The position numbers and the translations under genes are program-made. A stretch of DNA of 64,000 bases from Nemophila menziesii (lineage: Eukaryota > Streptophyta > Magnoliopsida > Boraginales > Hydrophyllaceae), in NCBI GenBank assembly GCA_029959085.1, contig JARWIR010000038.1:5588915-5652914 (forward strand), given 5' to 3'. Positions 46,390-58,808 of the stretch are shown here, piece by piece. How positions within the stretch are numbered: the stretch's first letter is position 1; every line of letters begins with the position of its first letter. The notes beneath the pieces were generated by a model. It saw only the letters and a list, made by a program, of their open reading frames with translations, was not told the origin of the DNA and searched no databases.

Positions 46390-47600
46390 TTTTTTATTTC
46401 TCACATAATGTGAATGAGGAGATTGCGTTGAGTATTGCTTCTAGAAGCGGATATCGAATGAGCGAGGGACTGGGCAAATACCTTGGTGTCACTATACTTT
46501 CAAAAAGGAGACCCAAAGGTTTTTACGGTGATCTTATTAATGGAATTAGGAGGAAGCTTGTGAAGTGGAAGTGTAGTTCATTAGGTTTGGCTGGTTGCAT
46601 AACTCTTGCTCATTCGGCACTTAGCGCCATTTCGATGTATATTATGCAAGTGAAAAAGCTACCAGATTACGGTTGTCAGGAAATTGATGAGATCAGGCGT
46701 GAATTCATTTGGGGTTTGTTGGAGGAACAACACCGTATAAATTGGGTTGCATGGAAAGATATTTGTAAGCCAAAGAGTATGGGTGGGCTTGGCTACGGTC
46801 TAGCGGAAGATATGAATAAAACGCTCTTAGGCAAGCTGGGGTGGAAGATAATCGACTATGAATCAACACTTTGGATCATAGTCTTGAGGGAAAAATATTT
46901 CAAATATAATTTACTTCACTACACGCCCAAAGCTTATGATTCACGAATTTGTAGGACCATCGTAGAAGGTATTTTTGTAGTGAGATGGGGATCCTTATGG
47001 CTAACACAAAATGGTAGAAGGGTCCTATTTTGGTTGGATTTTTGTATTGGTGAATATGATCATGTTATTGTGGGAATTAAAGGAAAGAAGATATTCAAAA
47101 AGTAAGCGATTACGTGTTGAATGATGGATCGTGGGATTGGGATAGATTTCAACATCTTCTTCCACCCTCAAAGCTACTTGATTTCACAAGTATAAGAATG
47201 GAGATAGAGGGGGATGATAATGATAAATATTATCTTTGATACATGAGATCTTATCTTTGATACATGAGATCTGCACTGTTTATTCAGTAAAGTCGACCTT
47301 ATGGAGTAACGATAATAGTGATGTTGTTGAAGAGATGAATTAGGAGAATGTATGGAGGTTAAAATACCCTCAGAAAACGCAGGTATAAGTCTGGAGGACG
47401 GTTCAAGAACGGTTAGCGACAAGGAGAAATTTAAGTAGATGTGGTGTCGATTGTTTCGTGTTATGTCCCTTTTGTGAAGTAGTGGAAGAGATGGCGTAAC
47501 ATATATTTAAGGAGTGCGGAAAAATTAAGTCGATTTGGAATCAAATTTTGGTTAAAGTGATTAATGAGGAGGGATATGGGAATGGACAGACTCGTCTTGA

Positions 47601-49975
47601 TTTTGTTGTGCTTGGGGAGAGACTTTTGAATGCAGGGACCTCCCTTGCAATTTCTGAAAATTATATTTTTTTGTCTAACTTGCAGCAGCATGGCAGGAGA
47701 TCTATGCGACAGCAAACATCTGCTAGAGTGTCACACCTTACTCTAGGAGAATCACTAGACCAACAATTTCATCTCTGTGGCCTTTCCCACCAGTTCTGAC
47801 AGACTAACAGCAGCGGCAACATTCCAGTGAACCCTGACCTGGTGCAGCGACAGGAAGAAAGTTCAGCTTAGTCTTTTTGTAACCAATGAAATACTCTTGA
47901 AATCACAGTGCAACTGACACACGCTGGGACTGTTTCTAAATCCTCTTCAGCAAAATGGACATGCGATATTTTGATTTATTATCTAGCAAATTGTTTCTGC
48001 AATAAGTCAAATCTATTTTGCAAAAGAAGATAGATCGTCGAAATATCTATTTGAAGATCTCTATATTATTGATACAATTTCAAATTTTTTTAATTTTATT
48101 TGAGAATGTAAAAGTTGATATGATATTCTTGGTGCATGTTTTACAATGAAGGATTTAATGAATATACTAATAGGTAGGAGATTTTTTTTATAATATTAGT
48201 TGGAAAAAAGAATGAGAATTAATTTTTTATTTATTAAAATATAAATATAGTTTTATTTTGATATCAAACATTTGATTGGTGATGTATATTGTTATTTGAT
48301 TTATCTGAATCATGCAATTTGGAATTGTTTTCTTTTTTGGTTCACTATAATTTAAAGTAAAGGGTATATTTTTTCTCTCAAGTCCCTTATTTTTTTATTA
48401 GTATATTGTATGATGAAGGTAAAAGATCATTAAAAAAATTGGTATTTTTTTTAGCTTTTTTTTTGTCAATTTTGTAGTTTTACAAATATAATATTATAGT
48501 TGTAATTCTGTAACTACATTAATGTGGTTACGCAATTACAATGTCGTGGTTTTAAAACTATAATATTTTAGTTGCTTCAACTACATTATCGTGGTTCTAC
48601 CGTTACAACGTGGTAGTTTTACTTTGGTACAACCTAACTATTCGCCGGAGCTGAAAAAATTGAAAAAAAAAAGTTCAAAAAAATCATAACAATAGATTTC
48701 TACATGAAAATTATGGAGGAAAATTCATTGGAGTTGACTAACAGAAATGGTTAACGACAATTCTATACATTTAAACTTGTCGAAATTAACAATTGAGCGT
48801 TGGAATTGACTGACCAGCAACAAAGTGGTGATAAAATAAATAATTAATATATATTTATAATAAAAAAAAAATTAAATAAAAAAATATTTTAGAAAGGAAT
48901 GTTAATAATGAATTAATATTTAAAAAATTAGAAATAACGATTAAAATAAAAATTAAAGATTATTCTTGTCTTAATTTGGAAAAAAGAAAATTACTTCTAA
49001 CTTTACCGAAGCATCCCTTATAAATAAAGCTAAAAATGAATGGACAATCATACTAATAATAGTATAATTTTATATAATATTAACAAAACTTGGAAAACCA
49101 ATTGAAAAATCCAGATTTTTGAAACATGGAAATAGATAAATAGGTTTTTTTTTTTTTTTTTTTGGACGTTTAAAAGATAAATAGGTTTTCAAATTAGAGA
49201 GTTTGTCATATTAAGAAGGAATTTAACTATGTAGGACAACAACCTTATCAAATGTGTTCAAGATCTTGATCTCTCATGATCGAATGTCTCTTTATTTACA
49301 GTTTCTTTGGAGTTTTAAGCAAATTATGTAAAAAATAGGGATTATCTAATCTTGTGTAACTTATTTTTTATCATATTAAAAAAAGAAAAAAGTATAATTT
49401 TATATATAAAAATATATATTTGGGTCGACATATAAAAGAATGAAACTATTATAAGCCTAATGACAATCCAAAGGTCAAGCAACACAATGCATGCCTTTAC
49501 GATGACCAAATACCAGGAGCTCTCACCGTTGCTTGAAAGCCAGTAGCCCACCCTTTGCCTTACCCAAATTAACCCTGACTCCATGTAACGGAATTTACTT
49601 AAAAGTCAAACACCTTGGATGTGCTTTATTAAAGAAATTGACATGTCACTCTTTTTATGTTATTTCTTTATCAAATCTATACATATTTCATATATAATAA
49701 ATAAATAAATAATATTATTTTGAAATACAAATAATATTATTTTGTTATTCATATAATATATACATAAAAATTGATGATACAAAGATATTTGACATAAATA
49801 TTATTCCAAAAAAAAATAAAATGAAAAAAATCTGATAGATAATTTGGTTTGACAATAATAATATCTTGTGTATTTTTTTAATTAAAAACTATATTAATGT
49901 AAAATACATATATAACAATTATAACATGATTTTGTGATAGTATTCCACTCTTAATACAAGGTAAAGATAGATTAA
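47601..49975. other. AT-rich region without genes
   Basis: The first about 300 bases have more balanced composition (47690-47960) but no recognisable coding. The rest is very AT-rich with poly-A/T runs (for example T21 near 49147-49163). At 48480-48625 short near-repeats of AATTGTAGTT/TACAACGTGG-like sequence occur. I see no gene, RNA or element boundaries. Confidence 0.45.
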
Positions 49976-50206
49976 GTGCACGTTTGGGATTGCTTTTTAA
50001 AATAATCACTTAAAGTGATTTTATATCTATAGTAATATTTTAAACTCTTAAAATCACTTTTAGGAAAAGCACTAGATTAGTGATTATTAAAATAATCACT
50101 TAAAGTGATTTTAGATGTCAAAATATTTTTTAATTAATTTTACAAATAATTTAATTTTAATCAAAAAGCACTTTTAGCTCTAAAATAATCAATCCCAAAC
50201 GGGCTC
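49976..50206. mobile_element. Tourist-like MITE (PIF/Harbinger type)
   Basis: 231 bp with ends GTGCACGTTTGGGATTG and (reversed) GAGCCCGTTTGGGATTG, flanked by TAA on both sides (49973-49975 and 50207-50209). The interior is largely self-complementary around AATCACTTAAAGTGATT. No coding. Confidence 0.82.
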
Positions 50207-50484
50207 TAATACAATTAAAAAAGAATAAATCTAAATATTGAACGAACTTTGTAGTAAAATCATTCTTAATATTTTATAAGATTGCATTATTATATTTAGG
50301 TTGGTGAGTCAATTCACAAACCTATATAAATAAGGATTTTTGGATCCTGGGTTAACTTAGTCTCTATAACAAAGATCTAAAAAAACTTGTCTTAGGTTGA
50401 TACTAGGTAAAACTCGTATCTGAAGACACCCGAGAAATAATTTGTTTCTTTGACGGAAATTGATCACAGGTTCTCTGAGTAAAA

Positions 50485-52945
50485 GTCAAGGTTAAGGTTA
50501 AGGTTATAGTTAAAGTTGAAATTGAGGTTGAGATTGAGGTTGAGGTTGAAAGTTAAAATTTTGGGTTAAGGTTAAGTCTAATGGTTAAGGTTTAGGGTTA
50601 ATGCCAAGGTTTAAGTCAAGTCTAAGGTTAAGGTTAAAGTTTAAGTTTTAACGTCTAAAGTTTATGGTTAAGGTTTAATATATTTATGGTTTGAGGTCGA
50701 ATATCAGTACGATGAATCTTTATCTAGTTGAGGTTAGAATTAAGCTTTAAACCTTAAGGTTAAGGATAAGGTTAAGGTTAAAATTAAGGTTAACGTTAAG
50801 GTTAAAATAAAAGTTAAGGTTTAGGTTTAAAGTTCAATTTTAAGGGAAAGTTTAGGGTTTAGTGTTAAGGTTTAGATTAAGTTTAAGGTTTATGGTTTGA
50901 GGTTCAATATTCAAGGTTAAGGTTAAGGTTATGTTTAAGTTTATGGTTAAGGTTATGTTTAAATTTATGGCTAAGGCTAAGGTTAAGGTTAAAATTAAGG
51001 TTTTTTTAATATATCAACACATTTCCAGACATATTTTCATTTATGGTTCATGATTTTTAATTTCTTGTACATTATATTACATTTGCTGTATTTAGCTTGC
51101 ATGCATTTTTTCAAACAAATTAGTTCATGGTTAAAAGTATAAGGTTCAAACTTCATGTTTTGTGGTTCAAGATTCTTAGGTTCATGTTTCATGGAAAAAG
51201 TTTATTCTGTTAATGGGAGTCGAACCTAGGTCCCATATTTAGCTTGCATGCATTTTTCAAACAAATTAGTTCATGGTTTAAAGTATAAGGTTCAAACTTC
51301 ATGTTTTGTGGTTCAAGATTTTTAGGTTCATGTTTCATGGAAAAAGTTTATTCCGTTAATGGGAATCGAACCTAGGTCCCATAGGTGAGCACTTAAAAAA
51401 AGTTTTGTTCCATTAACAAATATCAAACCCAGGTCTTTTGAGTGAAATGCAAATATCCGAACCGCTGGGATGACACAAATTTAAGGTTAAGGTTGAAGTT
51501 AAGATTTAATGTTTAAGGTTTAAGGTTAAGGTTAAGGTTTAACAAGATTTAAGGTTTGAGGTCGAATATCAGTGAGATGAATCTTCATCTGGTTGACGTG
51601 AAGGCTAAGATGAAAGTTGTGGTTAAGTTTTAAAGTTCGAGGTTTAAGGTAAACTTTAAGGTTAAATGTTAATGTTAGGGTTATGGTTAAATTTAAGTTT
51701 AAGGTTAAGGTGTAAGGTTCAAGGTTAAGGTTATTCCTAAGGTCAAGGTTAAAGTTAAGATGAAGGTAAGTGTTTAAGGTTTAAGGTTCAAGGTTTAAGG
51801 TTTAAGTTTTAAGGTTTAAGGTTTAAGGATTAAGGATTAGGGTTTAAGGTTTAAGGTTTAAGGGTTAAGGGCTAAGGTTAAAGGTTTAGGGGTTAAGTTT
51901 AAAGTTAAGGTTAAGGTGAAGATAAAGATTAGGGTTTAAGGTGTAAGGTTCAAGCTTTAAGGTTTAAGGTGTAAGGTTTAAAGGTTAAGTTTAAAGTTAA
52001 GGTTAAGGTGAAGATGAAGATTAGGGATTGAGGTTAACGGTTTAGGGTTTAAGGTGTAAGGTTTAAGGTTAAGGTTAAGGTTAAAGTTAAGAAGTTTAAG
52101 TTTAAGTTTAAGGTTAAGGTTCAAGGTTTAAGGTTCAAGGTTCAAGGTTCAAGTTACAGGGTTAAAGTTAAGATTAAGCTTATAGTTAAAGTTAAGGTTA
52201 AAGTTAGGATGAAGGTGAAGGTAAAGGTTAAGGTTTAAGGTTTAAAGGTTAAGGGTTAAGGGTTGAGGTAAAAGGTTCAAGGGTTTAATTTGAAGTTAAG
52301 GTTAAAGTGAACATGAATAATATGGTTTAAGGTTCAAGATTTAAGGCTTAAGGTGTAAGGTTTAAGGTTAAATGTTTAAGGGTTACGTTTAAAGTTAAGG
52401 TTAAGGTGAAGGTAAAGATTAGTATTTAATGTTTAAGGTTCAAGGTTAAATGTTTAAGGTTAAGATTAAGGTGAAGGTTAAGTTTAAGGTGAAGGTGAAG
52501 GTTATTAATTAAGGGGTTAACGTTAAGGGGTTGAGGGTTAAGGTTAAGGTTATGTTTAAGGTTAAGGTTGATGTTAGGTATAAATGTTATGGTTAAGGGT
52601 TAAGGATTAAGGTTAAGGTTCAGGTCAAGGTTAAGGTTAATTTATAAGGTTAAGGTTTAAGGTTTAAGGCTAAGGTTTAAACTCAAGGATAAGTCAAGGT
52701 TAGGGTTTGGGTTAAGGTTAAAATTAAGGTTAAGGTAAAGGTTATGATGAAAGATAAGGTTAAGGTTTAAAGTTCAAGGTTTAAGATAAAGTCTATGGTT
52801 TAGTGTTAAGGTTAAGGTCTAAGGTTCAAGGTTATGATTAAGTTTAAGTTTATTGTTTGGGTTAAGGTTAAGAGTCAGGGTAAGGTTAAGGTTCAAGGTT
52901 TAATGTTATGGTTAAGTTTAAGTTTATGGTTAAGGTTAAGGTTAT
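50485..52945 (+). repeat. Degenerate TTAAGG/TTTAAGG array
   Basis: About 2.5 kb of irregular repeats of AAGGTT, AAGGTTT and GGTTTAA, with scattered TTTAGGG-like units (AGGATTAGGGTTTAAGG near 51833). It is interrupted at 51000-51475 by duplicated non-telomeric blocks. One base per unit separates TTTAAGG from the plant telomere TTTAGGG. No coding. Confidence 0.85.
51087..51480 (-). repeat. Duplicated tRNA-like block inside the array
   Basis: A unit of about 150 bp (TTTAGCTTGCATGCATTTTT to CGAACCTAGGTCCCATA) occurs at 51088-51235 and again at 51238-51382, with a third diverged copy at 53047-53215. On the minus strand each contains GGACCTAGGTTCGA, close to the tRNA B-box GGTTCGANNCC, and a shorter related piece follows at 51415-51475. 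This suggests a tRNA-derived element amplified with the array (inference). Confidence 0.6.
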
Positions 52946-53998
52946 TTTTTTAATATATTAACACATATCCATATAATTTTTTAATTTATAGTTCATTATT
53001 TTAAATTTTTAGACATTTGCCTCAATACTTATATTACATTGGTTGTGTTTAGTTTTTGTGCATTTTTAAAAAATAATTAGTTCATGTTTAAAAGTGTAAG
53101 GTTCAAACTTCATGGTTTGTGATTCGATATCTAAAATTTGAGGTTCATGGTTTATGGTTCATAAAAAAAGAAAAATATTTGTTCCATTAATAAGAACCGA
53201 ACCCATGACCCCTAAGTGAAAGGTAGATAACGTAACCATTGTGATGACAAAAGTTTAGAGGAGTGTAGTCAGCGTGGATCAAACACGGGACATTTAAACA
53301 ATTAATATAATTAATTCGAATGAGTGAATCAAGGGTCCACAAACAATCCTGACCGTCTTTTATGTTAAGAATCCAGACCGTTCAAAAAAAGTCAATTTTA
53401 TTATTATTGATATTGTTTACATGATTGTTTTTTTGAGTAATTTGTTATGATATGATTCATTGAGAGATTTCCTTACTTGAATTGTTTAATTCTTATTTGT
53501 TGCAATTATCATCAATTTTGTATATGCGTATTGTGACGGGGAGTCATACCTTTAAGACTCCATTGTGTTGGATAACATTTTATTATATGAGTACTTTGTA
53601 GAAAGATTTGTCATCATCAAATAGAAGGAAAATGTTGGCATATTTCCCTTATAGTATTTTTTTGTGAGATTAACTTGATCTAATTGTAATTATCTCTTGT
53701 TATCACATGGGTAACATATCATTTATTTATTTTTATATATCATCCATGCAATAAAACTAGCTAAAATAAGCATTCTATCACTTTGATTTTTCTGAACACG
53801 TTTTACTCTATATCTTGTCGTGTGTTTATTTTCTCTAAATAGTGTCAACTACATTGTTATATGTTACCTTATTAGAACATATATTATGTTCAAGACTAGA
53901 GTATCAAAACACACCGATTAATAACCCCTAATATATTTTTGATAATTTTAGTTAAAAAGAGATTTGTCGAATATTAAAAACGGGATTAAAAACAAGGT
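52946..53998. other. AT-rich region right of the array
   Basis: Contains the third copy of the tRNA-like block (53047-53215) and then AT-rich DNA with no gene. It ends where the LTR fragment begins at 53999. Confidence 0.5.
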
Positions 53999-55091
53999 TA
54001 GGCCAACATAATCTCACCCAAGGACTCTACTAATAATAAGGCAACTATCTAAGCTACCCTGGCCAAAGTTAGAAGGAATTTAGAATCCCGATTAGCACAA
54101 CGACCCAATTCACCCTTATAACTGGAGTTTTTTTAAGTTTAGCATTAATATACAAAATAATTGGCAAAAAAGCACAACTCGGAAATTAATTGGCAACCCA
54201 GCACCCTGACCGCGGGTTGACCAACGACCTTAGGCATAGGCGGTCACTTAATTAGTCGTTTTAAAGGAAAGACAGTCAACGCCTTTCACTTAATCCCATG
54301 TTAAGGATAGGCAGTCATTGAAAGACCGACTATTGTGTAAAATATTTTTTTGTGCACGCGGTGATCGAACCACATCCTTCCTTATATTTCCGTGTTTTAC
54401 AAAGGCGGTCATTGAATGACCGCCTTTCACAGAATAAAGACTTTAACATGTCTTCTTCTTCATTTACGGAAATTGCAAAAAACCTCCACCACCATCGTTG
54501 CCTTGCCTTGCTGTCGCCGTCCACCAGTCATCCAGCCGCCGGAACACCTCTAATGAAGTCTTACATAATCGAATCTCCCTATTTACCCAAAAATAAAGGT
54601 TAGGGTTTTTTATACCCATTTTTTTTTAATTTAGTAAATTAAATTTGTTTATGTAATTTATATTTGCAATGTGATGTTAGATTAAGTGTTATATTGTTTA
54701 TGTAGTGTTATATTGTTAATTTTTTTTGAATTATTTTATATTTTTAGTTAATTGCACAATTGGTCCTTGTATTTAATTACACTATTAGTCCTTGTATATT
54801 ATTGCTTAACTGGTCATTTTATTAATGAATAAGGTATTGCATGTCTATGGTTTTTATTTTTAGGTAAATTTTTGTTGTTTTGTGTTTTTATTGAAAAATG
54901 GTCATTGTATTTAATTGCACTATTGGTCCCTGTATATTATTGCACAATTGGTCCTTTAGTTAATTGCAAAAGGAGTATTTGTTTATAAGTATAATTGTTC
55001 AAACAATCCTTGTATTATTTTGTTAAAATAAATAGAATATGTAATATTTATTTTAATTGCACATTTGGTCCTTATTGATTGGTAGACTATA

Positions 55092-55560
55092 ATGGCGACA
55101 TCAAGCAGCGATCCTATTGCAAATTCTTTTTTATGGAATCAAACGATGTTCACCCATAAAAGTCAACAAGTATGGGAAAATGTAAGTTTTTTATAAATAA
55201 ACTATTATAATTTTAAACTATTTGTTAATAGGTATGTACGATATTCATTATAGGGCCTATTAGCAGGTGTTATGGTCAAACCAATTTCTACTAAACTGTG
55301 GTAATTGGATGATCGGGTCATTCTATTTGTTAACGGGGTTCGGTGAGATACATAAAAACAAACAAATTGTATTAGACCACGCTTTAATGTCTGCGAGTGT
55401 CAAACATTGTCGACGCGAGACACATATTTTCATATGCCAGTTAGTGTAATGACCGTCACTTTGCGTGATGTTTTGATGATATTGGGGCTACCCCATAGGT
55501 GGTCGTGCAGTCACAGATCTGGACCCTACTTATTTTGACTATGAGAAAATATGCTATCAC
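55092..55560 (+). pseudogene. Plant mobile domain (PMD) gene remnant
   Basis: Exon-like pieces 55092-55181 (MATSSSDPIANSFLWNQTMF) and 55254-55560. The second ends with RDTYFHMPVSVMTVTLRDVL followed by MILGLP, close to the PMD signature (HMPVGEMTVTL.DV...LGLP). Stops at several points show decay. PMD proteins (MAIN/MAIL-like) include transposon-borne members (known of the family). Confidence 0.7.
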
Positions 55561-55693
55561 TTGTTTGGCGAGCTTCCACCACAACCCCTATCAACAAGGT
55601 CCAAAATTATAAATAGTTGAATTAGAACATTCGTCATCGCCATCTTTTCCACTATCTTCAATATCAATACTAGAAATATGAAAACTCTCTTTA

Positions 55694-56170
55694 TCAGATG
55701 CTATGACTCGGTTTCGATTTCATCATCACTATCACTTTTACGAGTGGTCTCACGAATCGGCTCAAGATATGTAGACGTATTTTCCCGCTCACAAATCTTT
55801 TTTTACCTTTTCCATGAGAAGTGGACGGTTGCATTCTATGCATTTCTTTAATCTTGACATAAATATCAATAGCATGGTATTGCCCGTTGTTATCCCCACC
55901 AATCATCGCTTTGATCTTGTCATCCCCAACGGCTGGAGCATGAAACCGTGGAGGGTTTTTGACAAAATCTAACATTGCCATATTAAATCAAAATTCACTT
56001 CAATAACATTCCAATTGCAAGCCAAACACACCGCTTGTTTTAAACCATTTAATCCAACATCTCATCCGGTCATAAATGGTTTACAATCTTCCCCGGTATA
56101 TTCAAGAACACCATTACCACTCCGAACAATATTACCTCCATAAAACATAGCCACATATAACTCATATTAA
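55694..56170 (-). pseudogene. MULE transposase N-terminal remnant
   Basis: The minus strand shows VAMFYGGNIVRSGNGVLEYT and, in the frame of 55981-55694, QYHAIDIYVKIKEMH. Both resemble the N-terminal part of plant MULE transposases. A frameshift separates them. It supports calling the host element a MULE. Confidence 0.5.
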
Positions 56171-57110
56171 CCTATAAAAAGAACAAAAAGACAATATAAT
56201 CAACAACAAACACATTATAATCAATACTAAAATATACTCATATAAATTATTATTACTCAAACTACATTAAATTTTAACCATTAAACCTAATTTTTGCAAA
56301 ATATATACAACAAATAATAACATGAAATACCTAAGGATTTGAAGGAAAAATTGAAAATTTCAAAAGTGTTTTTTTAATGGGTGTGGGTGGGAGGTGAAAA
56401 AGGGTACAGATAGGGGAGAAATAAGGAGAGTTTCTATTTTAACCCTAATATCCTGTTAAAGGCTGTCATCTAATGACCGTCTATACTATTTCACCGAATT
56501 CATACAGATGGTGGTCATTGAATGTCTGCCTTTACTCAACTAAACATATTAGGTGAAAGACGGCGGTCATTCGATGACCGCATTTCTATTAAAAAAGGTG
56601 GCTAATGAAAGGCGTACATTCAATGATCGTTTTATGATGAGGAGTGGTCGAACCGCGACCAGAGTGTTGAACTGCAAATTACTTTTCTAGGTGTGCTTTT
56701 TTTCAATTACTTTGTATATTTACTTTAAGCTTAAAAAAACACTTACAACTAGAATATTCGACTTAGTAGGATAGTAGAATACTATCAAACCCAAGCTAAG
56801 TTCTCATCTTATGTTTCTAAAGTTTATTTACTTGCTATTTAGTCAATTAATATAGTTTAATATTTGTATCTTAGTTATTAATCAAAAACAAAAAAAAAAT
56901 CTATTATTTCTATTTTTGTCTTTTAGTTATAACAGCTGAATCATCTACACTCTTTAGGAACACGAGCTTGAAATTAACGACTTTAGTCCCTGTGGAGACG
57001 AGGCTTTTTACATACTTACATGTATTACTTGTCAACTATCATTACACTTATGATAGTTAACTCTTTCAAGGTATTAAAATTAGTTATGGTTATTTTATCA
57101 CACCTTGAAA

Positions 57111-57639
57111 GATGACAATCCTTAACCACGTCATACTTTTGGAGTCTTCTAGCCCCAAAGTCTTTTTTGTTGGTTTTAATGGTACTTTTGGAGGTTAGGT
57201 TATGATTGCCATCACTATCATTTGTAGATGTTGATTTGACCAGTTTCTTTTCACATTGGTGTTCCTCCTGGTTACAGTTGGATCTCTGATCCTCCCAACT
57301 TCTCTGGTAGCTTCTCTAAATGATGTCATAAAGGTGAGATTTTTTGGAAAGCTTAATTCCGGACCACGTATAAAGCCTTATTGTGCTCTATGTTCTTATA
57401 ACGGATTTGTTAATATTTTTGTAATCCCCGACCCTCAAGCCCCCACCTTCTAATTTCTTCTAATTTATATTGCGTTTTGACAAAAATATACAAATAATGA
57501 GAAAATTCCAGTTTGATAATTTTAACTTTAATATTCTTATAAACTGATAGCTAAATTGTTTGAGTAGTTCAATATGTTTGTTGAGTGTCTATTTTGTGAT
57601 ATTTAATGATTTTCAAGTACTTATTGTTTTTAATGTGAT
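57111..57639. other. Intergenic DNA
   Basis: No gene, RNA or repeat boundary recognised. Short open frames at 57256-57453 lack any known motif. Confidence 0.45.
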
Positions 57640-57770
57640 AAAAGTTGGCCTAGTGGTTAGGTTACTCCGCAGAGACCAAGAGGTCCTGAGATCGAATCTC
57701 ATTGAAGTCGAAATGACTCCGAGTCCAAAATGTACTAAAAAAAAGATCTGGGTTTTTACGTAAAAAAATT
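57640..57770 (+). mobile_element. tRNA-derived SINE-like sequence
   Basis: Pol III A-box-like TGGCCTAGTGGTTAGG (57649-57664) and B-box-like GAGATCGAATCTC about 35 bases later, followed by a short poly-A (57735-57742). The A-to-B spacing fits a tRNA-like promoter, but the sequence does not fold as a tRNA, so it is a SINE rather than a tRNA gene. Confidence 0.65.
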
Positions 57771-58235
57771 TAAGGGTAAATCAGTTGGGTTAGTTCAATT
57801 GAGCAGAGACTTGATATTTATTTTACACTTAAAGAGTATGAAATGAGAGATACATAGTTTACATGGGAATATGCATGGGAAGGTGTGCATATTCCTTGTG
57901 AGAATAGACGTGGTGCTCGCAAACTGACCTAAACCACCCATATACCAAAATAAATAAAAATCTTAAAAGTAAATTTATTATTCCTTAGATTTTTTTATGA
58001 TAAACTACTAATATATTAAGTTTAAGAGTAATGCTATATACCTCATGTTTAACACCATCCTCATATCACCTCCTTATGGGATCGTGATAAGATTAGAATT
58101 GAATAATTGATTACTTATTTTTTAATCTAAATTTATTTAATTCTTAATCTAAATTTATTTGATTTTCAATCATATATCTAATGTATAGTTTAGATTCAAA
58201 TTATCAATAGAATGAAAATAATAAAAATATAAAAA
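57771..58235. other. AT-rich DNA with a MITE half
   Basis: At 58025-58045 GAGTAATGCTATATACCTC resembles the end of the Mutator-type MITE at 58236-58399, perhaps a half copy. The rest shows no gene. Confidence 0.4.
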
Positions 58236-58399
58236 GAGCAATGATATATATTATCCAAATTCATACCACCAAAGTACCATCCATGATCTGGCGTGATTTG
58301 AGTAAAAATAAATCGTCAATCATGATTTGATTGATGATTTATTTCCACACAAATCACACCACAAAGTGGTATGAATTTAGGTAGTATATATCATTACTC
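58236..58399. mobile_element. Mutator-type MITE (164 bp)
   Basis: Ends GAGCAATGATATATATTATCC and reversed GAGTAATGATATATACTACC (first 20 bases alignable), with a perfect 9-bp TSD ATATAAAAA (58227-58235 and 58400-58408). Almost the whole element is an inverted repeat. No coding. Confidence 0.85.
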
Positions 58400-58408
58400 A
58401 TATAAAAA

Positions 58409-58753
58409 TACTAAGGTAATGAAAAAACATGATAACCGTGTTTAGATTGAATTTAATTCATAAAAATAATTAATTAAGAAATTACTTGTTTGGATTCACA
58501 TTATTAAAGGAAAAGATCATATAAGTACTATTTTTATATTACTTTTATATTATGTAAAGTATTATATATTAAAATTATAAAATTAGTTGAAATAATTTCA
58601 AAACAGAAAAATTACCTAACAAACCTTTTTAAAAGAATTTAAATAATTGTATAATATTTCCTTTCATTAAAAATTGAATTGAAACAAAAAATAGTATGAA
58701 TTCAAACAATATATGAGTTAACCTACCAATTACAAATTAATGACAAAAATAAG

Positions 58754-58756
<3 letters not shown>
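58409..58756. other. AT-rich DNA
   Basis: No gene or element found. Confidence 0.45.

Positions 58757-58805
<49 letters not shown>
58757..58805. repeat. (TA)n microsatellite
   Basis: About 24 TA units. The candidate Helitron end TCTATATAATATTGG starts directly after it at 58806. Confidence 0.95.

Positions 58806-58808
<3 letters not shown>

Larger units (their letters stand above)
41313..47600 (+). mobile_element. Decayed L1-type LINE
   Basis: Plus strand with many stops. The ORF1-like part has a DUF4283-like stretch (VEVEFGYFMAQFTN, near 41690) and a CCHC knuckle (CFTCEKSSHVKND, near 42050). The endonuclease-like part (44340-44960) has METKAAGSEA and LPRTHSDHVPLFI. The reverse transcriptase (45410-46390) has SPKPDGMTAGFYQ, KVDLNKAYDRV, and FSNDLVLFAEA where active elements have F-ADD. 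A zinc-binding (zf-RVT) remnant lies at 47340-47530 (WRLKYPQKTQV, LCPFCEVVEEMA). The mutated FADD alone would kill activity. It is split by the hAT element at 42607-43434. Confidence 0.83.
54127..56740. mobile_element. MULE-like element carrying a plant-mobile-domain gene
   Basis: Ends GTTTTTTTAAGTTTAGC and (reversed) GTTTTTTTAAGCTTAAA are imperfect TIRs of about 60 bp. They are followed at both sides by subterminal palindromes like GGCGGTCATTGAATGACCGC (54303-54432 and 56451-56640). The flanks CTTATAACTGGA and CTTACAACTAGA look like a diverged target duplication of the Mutator length class. Inside are a decayed PMD gene (plus) and a minus-strand piece like the N-terminus of a MULE transposase. 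Confidence 0.7.
53999..57110 (+). repeat. E0/E1-family LTR fragment, split by a MULE
   Basis: 53999-54126 matches LTR sequence around AATCTCACCCAAGGACTCTA and GAATTCACCCTTA. 56741-57110 continues the same LTR (ACGACTTTAGTCCCTGTGG, then TTATTTTATCACACCTTGAA and GATGACA). There is no PBS or gag after 57110, and the U3 start is missing. It is therefore a truncated solo-type LTR. Confidence 0.82.

Noticed and set aside
50485..52945. True telomere
   Set aside because: Units are TTAAGG/TTTAAGG and irregular, not a clean TTTAGGG array, and the sequence continues on both sides.
57649..57720. Possible tRNA gene
   Set aside because: A- and B-box-like sequences are present but no cloverleaf or acceptor stem can be drawn; better explained as a SINE.
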